Source of the DNA: Azolla caroliniana
Taxonomy: Eukaryota > Polypodiophyta
DNA: 64,000 nt
Assembly (NCBI GenBank): GCA_043228905.1
Contig: JBHGNT010000005.1
Location: forward strand, 9,982,001 to 10,046,000
Direction of reading: 5' to 3'
Shown: piece by piece, positions 42,301 through 53,041 of the stretch
Numbering within the stretch: position 1 is the stretch's first letter
Layout: every line of letters begins with the position of its first letter
Position numbers and translations under genes: made by a program
Notes under the pieces: model-generated
The model's database searches: none
Told to the model about the DNA's origin: nothing
The model's input: the letters and a program-made list of their open reading frames with translations, nothing else

Positions 42301-43381
42301 CAGTAGCTTGCATCCGGTTGGTGTTGTCAACCACACGTCTCCTATGCCGGCAATTCGGCATGTGCCTTCATTCCCCATCCGGACACAGTTGTGATCACCG
42401 GCTGAGTAGGATGAGAAGCATTTCCAGTCCGGGGTAAGGTGGAACGACGCTTCAGAATCGACCACCCAGGAAATCTCATCGCCGGCAAGGTTTAGCTCAC
42501 TCTCCTCGGTAATGAGCATCAACTCTTCTTCACTTGCCGCGATTGCCGTCGTTCCCTTCCGGTCTGTTCCCCTCCGGTCTTTACCATTCAGGTCCGGTGT
42601 CCGCTTCGAATCGATGTCGTCGGTTTCCTTGTCTTTTCGGAAGTGCCGACAATTTTTCTGGAAGTGTCCCGGTTTGCCGCAATAGAAGCAGGTAGGCCTC
42701 CCCCTTGACTTTGACCGTGTCCCCGACTTTTCCTGGTTCTGGGGGCTATGGTTCCTTTGTCTTCCGCGTTCCGATTCGGTAAGGAGCGCTTTGGAGTCAG
42801 AGCTCGTATCCTTATCTTTCTGACGCACCTCCTCATCTAGCAAGCTCGACTTCACTCTTGCTAGGGATAACCGTTTCCCTTCCGGCCCGGCGTTGCCCAA
42901 AGTGACAACCAACGTCTCCCAACTATCTGGGAGGGAACCGAGCAGGAGTAGCACTAGTACCTCATCGGCGAGAGGTACTTCCAATGATGTTGCCTGGTGG
43001 ATCATCCCCTGGAAGGTATTCATGTGCTCTTCCATGCTGGAGCCATCTTGGTACCAGAGTCTTACTACCTTCCGAAATACCGAAACCTGATTAACAACAT
43101 TTTTGTTTTGAAACATAATGCTGATCTTCTCCCAGAGCCCATGAGCCTTGCTCTCTTCATTGAAGTTGTTGTATCATGTTGATGAAGCACCATATGTATG
43201 CCGTTGTCTTCATGTGCATCACCTCCCATATCGTGGCGTCGATTTTGTTCGGTCTCTTGTCCCCGAACTGAACCGGCAACCAAAGATCATTAACCACGAG
43301 CATGTCCCTCATCTTCGACTTCCACACCGAATAGTTGGAGTCGGTGAGCTTGAACATGCCTCCCAACGAATCGTCCATTTT
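39369..43381 (-). pseudogene. Copia element D gag-pol (nearly full length)
   Basis: Minus-strand order: gag start at 43378 (MDDSLGGMFKLTDSNYSVWK), gag body from 43116 (EEHMNTFQGMIHQATSLEVP), zinc knuckle CFYCGKPGHFQKNC near 42680, protease (VVDSEASFHLT, with DSEA at the active site) near 42460, GAG-pre-integrase (LWHKRLCHMSEKGM) and integrase core (ELVHTDVCQVDTKS, FVTFIDDHNRKLW). Integrase C-terminus and linker lie at 41430-40861. RT is at 40786-39893 (VEQLDVKTTFLHGYLEEEI, LLLYVDDMLIVGR with intact YVDD) and RNase H at 39877-39515 (ALSTTEAEYMA). A nonsense codon near 41622, another near 41443, and frame changes near 43116 and 40830 disable it. Most of the element is preserved, so it is moderately young. 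Confidence 0.9.
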
Positions 43382-43393
43382 TCAGTGTCGTTT

Positions 43394-43406
43394 CGCTCTG
43401 ATACCA
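43394..43406 (-). other. Primer-binding site of copia D (initiator tRNA-Met)
   Basis: The minus strand reads TGGTATCAGAGCG, the standard plant copia site complementary to initiator tRNA-Met, three nucleotides after the LTR end at 43410. Confidence 0.92.
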
Positions 43407-43409
43407 CTT

Positions 43410-43678
43410 TGACAAGAATACACGCTCCCGATGAACAACGCTCGGCCACAACCGAGGCTAGAATCAAACACAGAAAATGGGTAATGAACGCACAACATAG
43501 TAAAGAGAAGAGTACACAAGATGTTAACGTGGAAAACCCAAACTAGGGAAAAACCACGGCAGCCCACAAACTGCAAACTATCACTATATCACAATGTACA
43601 ATAGTAAAGCACCGAGGCACGGACCTCGAGCTTGCTATCTTCGCCACAGGCGGCAGTTACAATAGAGGCAACGACATC

Positions 43679-43718
<40 letters not shown>

Positions 43719-44282
43719 CACAGTTACGCACTCAAATCTTGCACCAACAAGAATGACAACTACTGTACTAAGTTTGCCCTAAGTCATATTTATACTAATA
43801 TGACTTTTCGGCTATATACAAATATAGCCCCAATGGACTCTCAGAAACATATTTACGAATATGTCCCTTCATCCGGTGAGCACTCCTCACCGGGCCTTCA
43901 CCATCCGGCTCTTGCCAGGTACTCGTCATCCGGTTCTCACCGAGTCTTCACCATCCGGCTCTTTCTGGGCCCTCATCATCCGGTTCTCACCAGGTCTTCA
44001 CCATCCGGCTCTTGCCAGGCATTCATCATTCGGTTCTCACCGGGTCTTCCTTGCCGGGTACTCGTCATCCGGTTCTCACTAGGTCTTCCATTGCCGGGTA
44101 CTCGTCATCCGGTTCTCACTAGGTCTTCCATTGCCGGGTACTCGTCATCCGGTTCTCACTAGGTCTTCCATTGCCGGGTACTCGTCATCCGGTTCTCACT
44201 AGGTCTTCCATTGTCGGGTACTCGTCATCCGGTTCTCACCGGGTCTTCTCACTTCCCATTCGGAGGGACCTGTTTCTTAACA
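43410..44282 (-). repeat. 5' LTR of copia D (873 bp) with ~40-bp internal minisatellite
   Basis: On the minus strand the LTR runs TGTTAAGAAACAGG (44282) to TATTCTTGTCA (43410). A CT microsatellite lies at about 43679-43714. Between about 43905 and 44245 a ~40-bp unit (CTCGTCATCCGGTTCTCAC...) is repeated, the last copies nearly identical. The unit number differs among this LTR, the truncated 3' LTR and the solo LTR at 1891-2610, which explains their length differences. Right flank TGTAA. Confidence 0.9.
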
Positions 44283-45398
44283 TGTAATTCCCAAAACCAA
44301 TCTTCATGGGAAGTCATGTGATTTGAAGCTCCTGAATCGACAAACCATACACTATTAGGAGTGGAGGCATTGGTTGTCGCAAATGCAGACATCGAGTGTG
44401 CTTCCTGCTTCATTATGAACATTCTGCCATGGTCACCGTAGTCGGAGTTTGTGGCATAATTTGTCAGTTGTCGGCCTGCCTCACGTTTCTTCTTCCGACA
44501 CTCCTCTTCGTAGTGGCCGGGTTTTCGGCAATACCTGCATGGACTGGGTTTCAGCGATTGCTCGGTCCGGTGTTATGACTCCCCCTTCCGCCGAAATCTT
44601 TGGGACCATTTCTATCCGTTTGCCATTGGTGAGAGTTACACTCTTGATTTTGCCGATCATTATGACCTTGTCCGAAGCAACCTCTGTGACCTCGGCTGAA
44701 ATTCCTTCTATCATCCAACTGGGAGTAGAGCATATGACCATCTAGTGCGTTGCTCCTCTGCCGGGCGTGATTCTCTTCAAAGGAGGGAGGGTCCTCCCTT
44801 GCAAGAATGTCCTATCTAATCGCGCTGCTAAACCTCCGAGGCATATCTGCACAAGTTCGTCCTCATCAATGACGACGTTGATAGATCCGAGGGCGTCACA
44901 TAGCTCATTGTACTTCAAGGTATAGCTTGAGATTGACATGTCCCTCTGTTGGATGCTATTTAGCTCCTGACGAAGTTGGAGCTTGCGTGCGGCCATGTTG
45001 GTTGCGAAAATCTTTTTGAGATTTTCCCACGCCTGCTTCGGTGTTTTTGCCTCTCAAATGTATCCAAGCATACGATCATGAACGCATGATGCTAGACAAT
45101 ACAACACATGGCTCGCGGCCTGCTCCCAAGCGGGATAGTCAGCGTGTGTTGGGTTGGGTTGCGTTTCGTGAGCTCCTTCAATGTAGCTTTAGTAAGCTTG
45201 TCCAACAAGGTGTTGATGCATCTTGTATTACCAAGATGCAAAGTTTGTTCGGTCAAGCTTCTCAGTAGGAAGAGTGCTTCCCATTTGAGTATTCATGGTG
45301 ATTTCTTCTCTGTCAATAGGCTGGTTCTGTTGATCGTCGGCGTGCAACACAACTCAGTCGAAAATGCTTGATCAGGCAACCACTCACTCTAATACCAT
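44283..45398 (-). pseudogene. Copia element E: gag and protease start, interrupted by copia D
   Basis: Minus-strand gag at 44996-44742 (RKLQLRQELNSIQQRDMSIS, IDEDELVQICLGGLAARL) is close to the gag of copia M at 56643. A region with frameshifts includes a CX2C-type knuckle, and near 44320 the protease site reads FVDSGASNHMTSHEDW. The element is cut at 44282 by D. The primer-binding site TGGTATTAGAGTG (minus; 45386-45398) adjoins the 5' LTR. Pol is missing from the window. Confidence 0.82.
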
Positions 45399-45680
45399 GT
45401 TAAGAAATGGAGTTTGTGGTGATTGCAATGCAGCGGAAGATGAGATACTATGTGTGGGTGTGTGTAGAAACACATAGAGAGAGAGAGAGAGAGATCAAGA
45501 CAAAGATAATCAAACTGTATATTACATAAGACTTCCAACAATGACTAAGTTACAATGAGTTGGTTTATATACCAACTAAGCTAGGGCAAGCGCCATTTTT
45601 GCTATTTACAAAACTAGCCTGGTATGTCCATGGGCTAGTGTGAACCTATTCCTATGGGAAGTTGAGTTCAATTCTCAACA
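45399..45680 (-). repeat. 5' LTR of copia E (282 bp)
   Basis: The minus strand begins TGTTGAGAATTGAACTC at 45680 and ends CTTAACA at 45399, directly beside the tRNA-Met primer-binding site. A (GA)n run lies at about 45476-45494. It interrupts the reverse transcriptase of gypsy F. Confidence 0.85.
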
Positions 45681-46581
45681 ACCACTGATCTGTTCTAAAA
45701 GACTTGAGATAAGGGGAACTGCATACCTATTTCTGATGGTGACCTTATTCAAGCCACGATAATCTACAATGAGACGAAGTGATCCATCCTTTTTCTTGAC
45801 GAAGAAAATGGGTGCCCCAACTGGAGATTTCAAATGCCAATTGAAACCATTTTCCAAATTCTCCTCTATATAGGCTCGAAGGACTTCTAGCTCGACTGGT
45901 GACAAATTGTAGATAGGTTCCCATGGTGGCTCTTTTCCCGGTTGTAAATTGATAGGGCAATCATACAGTCGATGGTGAGGAAGCGTATTGGCTTCTACTT
46001 TATCGAACACATCGGCATAATGATGATACTTCTTTGGAAGTTGAATGGTGGACTCCTCTTTAGAGTTGTCAGAAGGTTTACTGATATTGCAAAGAGAAAC
46101 ATTTCTTCCTTGCGTCCTTCTTCCCACTACTGATGTTGTGAAATGGTTGCAATCTTATGAGTAGATCCTTATGTCGATAACAGATTTCTCTTGTTCTCCA
46201 ATCTATGTCTGGGTTATGTAATTCGAACCATGGTAATCCTAACACAATGGGATGTTCTAGGATACTAATTATATTAAATGATACTACACACGCTAGATTA
46301 TCTAGTACAATATTAACGGGCTTTAACTCTTCTATGATATTTCCAGATGTAGTGGGATGACCATCAATGACTACTATAGAGGCTGGACAAGGGAGTTTTC
46401 TGAGAGATATCTGATGAGCTTGGGCGAAATTCCTATCCATGAAACAAGAATTAGCTCTAGAATCTAGAAGTGCTAAGACATGTACTAGAGGGGTACTTTT
46501 AGTACTAACTGTTACTTGGGCTACAAACACATTGCTTAGAGGGAATGGAACCAGTAACTGATAGGAATAGTACTGAGACAA
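45681..46581 (-). pseudogene. Gypsy element F (chromovirus-like): protease and RT N-terminus
   Basis: The protease at 46581-46078 has ALLDSRANSCFMD (DSRA instead of DSGA) and HPIVLGLPWFELHNPDIDW. RT at 46127-45681 has [40 protein letters not shown] and [18 protein letters not shown], where copia E has inserted. This RT type belongs to the Tekay/Reina-like chromoviruses. Gag is absent: protease starts almost directly at the LTR, so an internal deletion occurred. Confidence 0.82.
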
Positions 46582-46589
46582 AGAAGAAA

Positions 46590-46961
46590 TTAGTACTAAG
46601 AGAGGAATATTAGTGCTAAGAGGAATAGAGGGTGTAGAACACTCGAGAGAAGGACGGAGAGAGAGAGAGAGTGAGTGAGAGATTGAGGGAGAGAAAATGA
46701 TGATGACAGCGATATATTATGTGAGAAGAATATACAAGGAAGGCTAGGAGGCTTAAGACTGGCGTTGAATCGAAATAATGCCTTGTGCCTCCTTTTATAG
46801 TGTTCTAAGGAGTAATCCTGAAACTTCTAGAATGTTCCAGAGAAAACTGGAATATGTATTAAATAAAAATAATATCTTAGATATTACAATAGATAGTGTA
46901 ATGGTCAAGGACTCGACCCATGTAACATAAGGTCATGGGTTTCAGTCTTGCCATATCGTGA
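46590..46961 (-). repeat. LTR of gypsy element F (edges approximate)
   Basis: Read on the minus strand from 46961, TCACGATATGGC and about 100 bp that follow resemble the LTR start of element N at 55846 (TGTCATGATATGG). It contains a TATA-like box (CTATAAAAGGAGGCAC on the minus strand, near 46795) and a GA-rich stretch at 46650-46680. The first two or three LTR bases appear to be missing at the junction with G. Confidence 0.6.
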
Positions 46962-48187
46962 TAGTAGAAGCCTATGCCTTCTTTTCGTTGGTTCTCCCAC
47001 TCCGCCTGGTAGGTGTAACAGTAAAAGCCTCTGCCTTCTTTTCGTCGGTTCTCCCAGTCCACCCGGTAGGTGTGCAATTCTGCTGCTTGCGTTGCCCACG
47101 CCGTCCATCCATTGTCCTCATAGAGGCTCTTCATCTTTGCCCATAACAGGGATTCTTTCTTTGTCTGATGATTGGCGAAGTTCCGCACCGAGGCGGTCAA
47201 TCTCGGATTCAGCTAACTGCGTACCTCATTTTGCTTTTGCGGTGATGGCAGTTTGTGCTTCGACCTCCTCCTATAAAGTCATCGATGTGTCATCGTTGGA
47301 TGTCAGTCCGGGGTTTTGCGGCACCGTAGTTGTGGTGTGTTCTAATTCCGCAATGCGCTCTTGGGCCTTCTGTAGTTGGGGTTGAGTCAGCTTGACTGTT
47401 TAGCTAGACATTTTGTTTTGATAGGCATATCTTTGGCTCCCATGCTGACTGTGGTCAACTCCCTATGCACTTCGATGAGGGCCGTATTCAATAGGGGTAA
47501 TTCAATGCCAATGCAGCGAATCCCTGTGTTCTGCCGCTTGCCTATCTTGGGGAGGGGTCCCTCATCTTCGCTTTCTGCCGTTCTCGTCAACGCACACTCA
47601 ATCATTTGTTGTTGTGCATGCTCCTCGGTCATTCTCTAGGACACCTTGATCTGTTGTATTGACATAAATTCCATGAGTTCATAAGTCATCCCAAACTGTA
47701 ACAGTGCACCGAACTCATGGGCCGTATCAGGGATGTCTAGCTACTTGAGGACTTTGCTTTCCGCTGTGAGCACTCCTTTGCCACGCTGCGACTGAGTCGT
47801 AATGATCGGATGTGGTTCCTGGATTATCTCCAATGTAGTTATGTGCTCCGTAGGGGCGGAAGCGTCAACTAGTGCGGTTGTGTCTTTAACCAGTCCACGA
47901 CCATCCTTCTGATCTAATCTTTGCCGTTTCGGCTTGGGGCTTTCGTGGTTCTGTTCCATTTCTTGCTCATTCGTTGTTGTTGGTGCCTCGACCGTCCTTG
48001 CTGGTTGTTCCAGTTGCATCTGTTGTGCTACAGGGTGGGAAGGTTGTGGTTCCTCTTCCCATTCCGTGTTTGCCAAGTCCGATAAACGTCGTTTCACGGA
48101 TTGTGGCAGAGGAGTAGGTTTACTGGGCGGTGGGGCACTTGACTTCTAATCAAGGGATTCTGGGTTCGTGTCCCACCAAACGTGCCA
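46962..48187 (-). pseudogene. Gypsy element G: relic of a coiled-coil accessory frame
   Basis: Minus-strand frame 48150-47387 has internal stops and contains a basic nuclear-signal-like KPKRQRLDQKDG. At 47150-46970, WTAWATQAAELHTYRVDWEN clearly matches the WWTKWATNAAELQLLRAD block near the C-terminus of the 1202-aa protein (11537-15145) and the equivalent block of H near 59700. A ~60-bp segment (CTTCTTTTCGTTGGTTCTCCC) is duplicated at the end, so the WENRRKEG motif appears twice. Gag and pol are absent between LTR and accessory frame. Confidence 0.65.
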
Positions 48188-48191
48188 AAAG

Positions 48192-48658
48192 TGTCGCCGA
48201 TTAGGAACACGGTCTACTCTAAGTCCTTTGAGGTAGAGTTCAAGGTGATTGTGGTGCAAGGAATAGATCCGTATATCCGTGAATCGTAACAGGCTTACAA
48301 AGCAAAGCGTATCGTCGGGCGTCAAGGGAGACGGCTACAACCGAAGCTCATCAGTGCATGATCTCATATGCACACTTACCCTATGCTTACTAGCCTACAA
48401 TTACCAGTAGAGTACTACACTGAATCAATAGACGATTTGCACAGGCAAGGGAATTAGAGAAGATAGTATTGTATTACAGAAGGTAGCTCTCAAAATACAC
48501 GCTCGCTGTTTACAGAGGATTTCCCCCCTTTATATACCCAAGGCTTTTAGTCCGTTACGTTCCTAGCGTGAACTGTTACATGTGTTTCTTTAACACTTCT
48601 AATAATATATTCTATTCGTTTAAGCGTTAGGTTCAGCGGACAACACCGAGGGACAACA
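48192..48658 (-). repeat. 5' LTR of gypsy element G
   Basis: The minus strand begins TGTTGTCCCTCGG at 48658 and ends at 48192 next to TTTTGGCACGTTTGGTGGG, a primer-binding site like that of element B (TTTGGCACGCCCGG). A TTTATATACCC promoter-like stretch lies near 48532. Confidence 0.72.
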
Positions 48659-50064
48659 GTATGCACCTGCTCCAGTGGTGCATTCCGTCTCATCGTTGGT
48701 CTTGACTAGAAGGAGGTTTGGTTTTGCTTGTCGGCTAGGCAATCGATGCACTTCTTAAGTTGCACGTACTTCACCGGAATAAGTTTGTCTTCAGCAAGCC
48801 TCTTCATCCCCTTTTGACTCATGTGACATAGCCTCTTGTGCAACAGCTCGCCGACAATGTCGAATGCTAAGTTCACTTCTTCCCGGCATATACGGGCATG
48901 CATCATATATAGCGTGTTGACCTTCTAGGCTCAAGCCACTATTAGGCTCCCTTTGCTGAACTTCATAAATCCGTTCCGGATGCTACCCATGTAGCTTTCA
49001 TCATCTAGCCGACCAGCTGATATCAGGTTCAATCGAACCTCAGGAACGTGTTGGGCATCCTTGAGCAGCAACTTGCATCCGGTTGATGTCGTCAACAACA
49101 CATCTCCTATGCCGAAAATTAGGCATGTATCTTCATTCCCCATCCAGACACATGTTGGATGTGTAGGATGAGAAGCATTTCCGATCCGGTGTCAGGTGGA
49201 ATGACGCTCCGGAATCGACAACCCATGTTGTCTTGTCGCCCACAAGGTTTAACTCATTCTCTTCGGTAATGAGTATCAATTCTTCTTCACTTGTCATGAT
49301 TGCCGATGTTCCCTTCCGATCCGGGCCTCTCTAGTCCGAACTTCTCTTCGAATCGGTAGTGCCGGTATTCTTTCTCTTTCCGGAAATTCCGGCAGTTCTT
49401 CTGGAAGGGCCCTGGCTTCCCACAGTAGAAGCAAGTAGGCCTCCCCCTTGACTTCGACCTCGTCCCCAATGTGTCCTGGTTTTGGGGACTCCGATACCGG
49501 CCTCTTCCCCAGCTGTGGTCATCTTCCGTGACCAAGGCCTTCAGATCAGTTTCGGACTCCCGGTCCTTCCGGCGAGCTTCTTCATCTAGCAAGCTTGATT
49601 TTACCCTTGCTAGGGACAACTGTTTTCCTTCTCGCCCAGCGTTGCTCAACGTAACAACTAGCGTCTCCCAACTATCCAAGAGGGAACCGAGCAGGAGTAA
49701 TGCGAGTACCGCATCGCCGAGAGCTACTTCCAACGAGGTGGCTTGATGTATCAACCCTTGGAAGGCATTCATGTGCTCCGCCATACTGGAGTCGTCTTGG
49801 TACCGGAGCCTCACTAGCTTCCGGAATACCAAAACCCGATTAACCGCATTCTTGTTCTGGAACATGATGCCAATCTTCTTCGTAGTTCATGAGCCTTGCT
49901 CTCTTCATTGAAGTTGTTATACAGGCTCATGTCGATGAAGCATCGGATATATGTCATAGTCTTCATGTCCATCACCTCCCACACTGTGTAGTTGGAGCCA
50001 GTGAGCTTGAACATGCCACCGAACTATTCTTCCATTTCCTGCGATGCTTGCTCTGTTACCAGAT
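48659..50064 (-). pseudogene. Copia element I: gag, knuckle, protease, pre-integrase (3' truncated)
   Basis: Minus-strand gag at 50014-49287 (MFKLTGSNYTVWE, EHMNAFQGLIHQATSLEV) with CFYCGKPGPFQKNC (the knuckle His region altered to GPF). The protease region is at 49240-48931 with GIGDVLLTTSTGCKLLLKDA, and pre-integrase at 48906-48706 (LLHKRLCHMSQKGMKRLAED). It is closely related to D but with more lesions. It ends at 48659 against the LTR of G. A degenerate primer-binding site (TGGTAACAGAGC, minus) lies at 50050-50061. Confidence 0.85.
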
Positions 50065-50576
50065 TGAAGAGAATAGCACGTAATATGGCTCGGCCACAAC
50101 CGAGTCTTGAATCATAGAAATGAGAATGAAACACAGAAATGGGAAGGAGAGGGTACACAGAATATTTACGTGGAAAACCCTAATGGGAAAAACCACGGGA
50201 TCCCACAGACTCCAAACTATCCCTATATAAGAAAGGTACAAATAGAGACTCAGAGGCAACGACCTTGAGCTCTGTATGTTCGCCAGTCGGCGAGTACAAT
50301 AGAGTATCACTGTATTCATCTGTCTCTCTCTCTCTATATATAGCTGGTTATGCACATACAACAATATGACAACCACCACTACTACATAAAAGTGATTGCC
50401 CTAGGTCATAATTATACTTATATGCACTTAGGGCTATTTACAAATATAGCCTCAATAGGCTGACTCAAAACATATTTACAAATATTTCTTCACTTCCGGC
50501 TCACCTAGTCCATCCGATCCGGTTTCCGGATTTCATCATTCATAACCGGATCCCATCTGGAGAGACCGATTTCCAA
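50065..50576 (-). repeat. 5' LTR of copia I
   Basis: It shares the ...GCTCGGCCACAACCGAG... segment with the D LTR and lies beside a degenerate tRNA-Met primer-binding site. The distal end near 50576 (ATTTCCAAATA) lacks the expected terminal CA and abuts truncated copia J. Confidence 0.7.
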
Positions 50577-50589
50577 ATAGATTTTAGTT

Positions 50590-51734
50590 GAAGATGAACA
50601 AGTCAGCAGTGTGCTGACTCAAGAAGTCGCTTTACGACCCGATGCAAGCCCCCGTGCTTGGAATTCGAACATCATGCACCGGTTTCGTAAGATGGGGTTT
50701 GCGGCCTCGAAGTCGAACCCTTAATTGTTCACCTGGAATGGTCTGGGCGGTCCTATATGTATCCTGTTATATGTAGATGATCTAGTCATCACCGGACCCA
50801 GACTTGCTGAAATTGGCCGAGTGAAGTCCTAACTGTCAGATGCATTCAAAATAAAGGACTTGTGGAACCCTCATTACTTCCTCGGGATTGAAGTGATCCA
50901 TACCCCTGACGACATATTGCTCTCACGACATTATGTTCTAAATATGTTGTATAAGTTCAGCATGACGGATTGTCGACCTGTCTCCACACCCTTGGACCGG
51001 AACCTAAAGCTTCGTCCCGACTCCAAACTGGCCTGCAATGAGAAACGGTTCCGACAAATAGCCGGACGCCTTATTTATTTGACGATCACCCGACCCGACA
51101 TTAGCTATTCGGTCGGAGTGATAATTCAGTTCATGTAGAACTGACGATGGAGCACCCTTAGTGCGCACACCGAATACTAAGGTATGTTAGCGGCACTAAC
51201 GATCGGGGATTGTTATACCAATATGATATAACCGAGAAACTAGTCCGATATACAGATGCCGACTAGGCCGGAGATACATCGGATCGACGGTCCACTTTAG
51301 GATTTATGTTTTCTCTAGGTAGCGTGGCAATTGCGTGCAACAACAAAAAGCAACCGATTATGGTTCTTTCGATTCCTGAGGTTGAGTATCAAGGCGCTAC
51401 CATTGCCACCTGTGAAGCCATCTGGCTTCGGCGGTTGCTACAAGACCCCCGGATCGAATTCCCGACTCTGATCCCGATTTACTACGACAACATGAGTAAC
51501 ATGCAACTAGCCAAGAACCCTATGTTCCATGCTCGAACGAAGCACATAGAAGTGCATTACCACTTTGTGTGTGAGCGGGTCCTCAGCGGTGAAGTAGAAC
51601 TTTGGTATGTCTAGACGGATCGGCAGCTTGCCGACATCTTCACCAAACCTCTTGGCCTGAACAAGTTGCAACATTTTTCGGAGATGCTTGTTCTTCAGCA
51701 TCTCGAAATGCCACACTTGAGGGGGAGAATCGGG
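50590..51734 (+). pseudogene. Copia element J: RT C-terminal half and RNase H (5' truncated)
   Basis: Plus-strand frames begin inside RT (GATGAACAAGTC...), carry an intact YVDD near 50777, then HYFLGIEVI, MLYKFSMTDCRPVSTPLDRN and TRPDISYSVG (50860-51138). RNase H is at 51306-51614 (SIPEVEYQGATIATCEAIWL, KNPMFHARTKHIEVHYHF). Stops and frame changes separate the pieces. It belongs to the A family and ends in a polypurine-like CTTGAGGGGGAGAAT (51718-51732). Confidence 0.85.
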
Positions 51735-52290
51735 ACTGATACGGGGAGACAAGAAGAAGAAAAAGTTAGTCGAGTCAACTGAAGAAGCCGACACATCCTT
51801 TAAAGTCAGAACAAGCGGTGACGGCGGCAGAGCCAAGAAGGACAGAGCTGATAGGAAGGCCAAGACCCGGAAGCGGTCTGATGTGGTAAAGGGCTTGAAG
51901 ATTGAGGACAAATTGGAGACAGCCAATTCAGACAAGAGCTGGAATGAATCAGAGTCACCCGATTCGGAAGCGTTGCTTGATTCGGAGGAGCCGGATCAAC
52001 TGAACGCCAAACGAATAAGGAGGCAGCGCAAGTCGATATCGACGTGGAGGAACCGACGGGTCGAGACGCACCGGACTCGTAACAACAAAGGAGCAGAGAT
52101 GGGCGTTCTGAGCAGACAAGTCGACCAAGAAGGTCGAGGTGCGCAAGACTGGACGGGTCGTGGAAAGCGGAACCAGACAGGTCGAGGAGTGCGAGCAAGG
52201 TGGGAGGATGCTAGGGGGAGCCGGAGGAGAGGATGGGCTACTACAAACATTGACACCACGATCCGACCTCAAGTTGAGCTTGAGGGAGAG
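51735..52290 (+). pseudogene. Accessory Lys/Glu-rich reading frame of copia J
   Basis: Starting directly after the first polypurine-like tract, the frame is open to about 52296: GDKKKKKLVESTEEADTS, KKDRADRKAKTRKRSDVVKG, EDKLE, then an acidic Ser/Asp segment, EEPDQLNAKR and an Arg-rich tail. It aligns along most of its length with 1890-1333 of element A. A second polypurine tract (TTGAGGGAGAG) adjoins the LTR at 52291. No known domain; probably disordered and nucleic-acid binding. Confidence 0.55.
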
Positions 52291-52710
52291 TGTTGAGCAG
52301 ACAAGCTCAAGCGGATCTGGATCGGCTGAATAAGCTGGAGCTGGATCGGTATCCGGAAAGGAGAACCGGATAGGTATCCGGATCGGTATCGGGAACCAAG
52401 AGCCGGATCAGAGAGATGGACCGGATTATAACCGGTAAGTCGTTAGAGGCCTACAACCCTAACGTAGTACGTAGGCAGATTCCTTGGAGGTAGTGTCAGT
52501 CGCTCGTATGAGGATTGAAGTACATGTCAGTACTTCTGTCAATTTTTTCATGGACTCGTATAAAATTGCCCACCGAGCACACTGTATGTACAGAGCATTA
52601 TTATTATTTTGAATTGAGTTGTGTTCTACTCTAACTCTGTCTCTCTTGTGTAAGGTTTCCATTAAACCTGTGTCTGCATTCTTTAGCTATCCGGACGTGC
52701 CGGTTTCACA
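52291..52710 (+). repeat. 3' LTR of copia J (right edge approximate)
   Basis: It starts TGTTGAGCAGACAAGCTC and resembles the A LTR (TGTTGAGCGAGCAAGCTC), including TTTGAATTGAGTT and CCATTAAACCTG. It lacks the 198-bp triplication seen in A. The right edge, near TTTCACA at 52710, is inferred from the restart of copia K coding sequence. Confidence 0.65.
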
Positions 52711-53041
52711 AGAGTATATAGATGGTGCAGTCACAATTTGGTGTGACAATATGAGCAGTATTCAACTCGCAAAAAACCCAGTGTTCCATGTAAGAACAAA
52801 GCACATTGAAGTGCATTATCACTTTGTTAGAGAAAAAGTGATTGATGGAGAAGTAGATCTGTTGTATGTGTGTACAAATTAGCAAGTGGTGGATATTCTT
52901 ACGAAGGGACTAAGCATAGAAAAACATACATAGTTTAGGGACATGATGGGAGTTATATGCATTGATATTATAGTTGGAAATCATGATGGAAAAGAAGACT
53001 AAGATGATCTCAAGAGTGGATAAGTTGAGCTTGAGGGGGAG
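52711..53041 (+). pseudogene. Copia element K: RNase H C-terminal fragment
   Basis: The plus frame encodes CDNMSSIQLAKNPVFHVRTK and HYHFVREKVIDGEVDLLYV, the end of a copia RNase H. A non-coding tail and a polypurine tract (TTGAGGGGGAG, 53031-53041) follow directly before its LTR. The 5' part of K is replaced by J. Confidence 0.8.

Noticed and set aside
46905-46961. Possible tRNA-like sequence (GGTCAAGGACTCGACCC, GGTCATGGGTTTCAG)
   Set aside because: Cannot be folded by eye into a cloverleaf with a plausible anticodon arm, and the same sequence type is the start of an LTR family (compare 55846).
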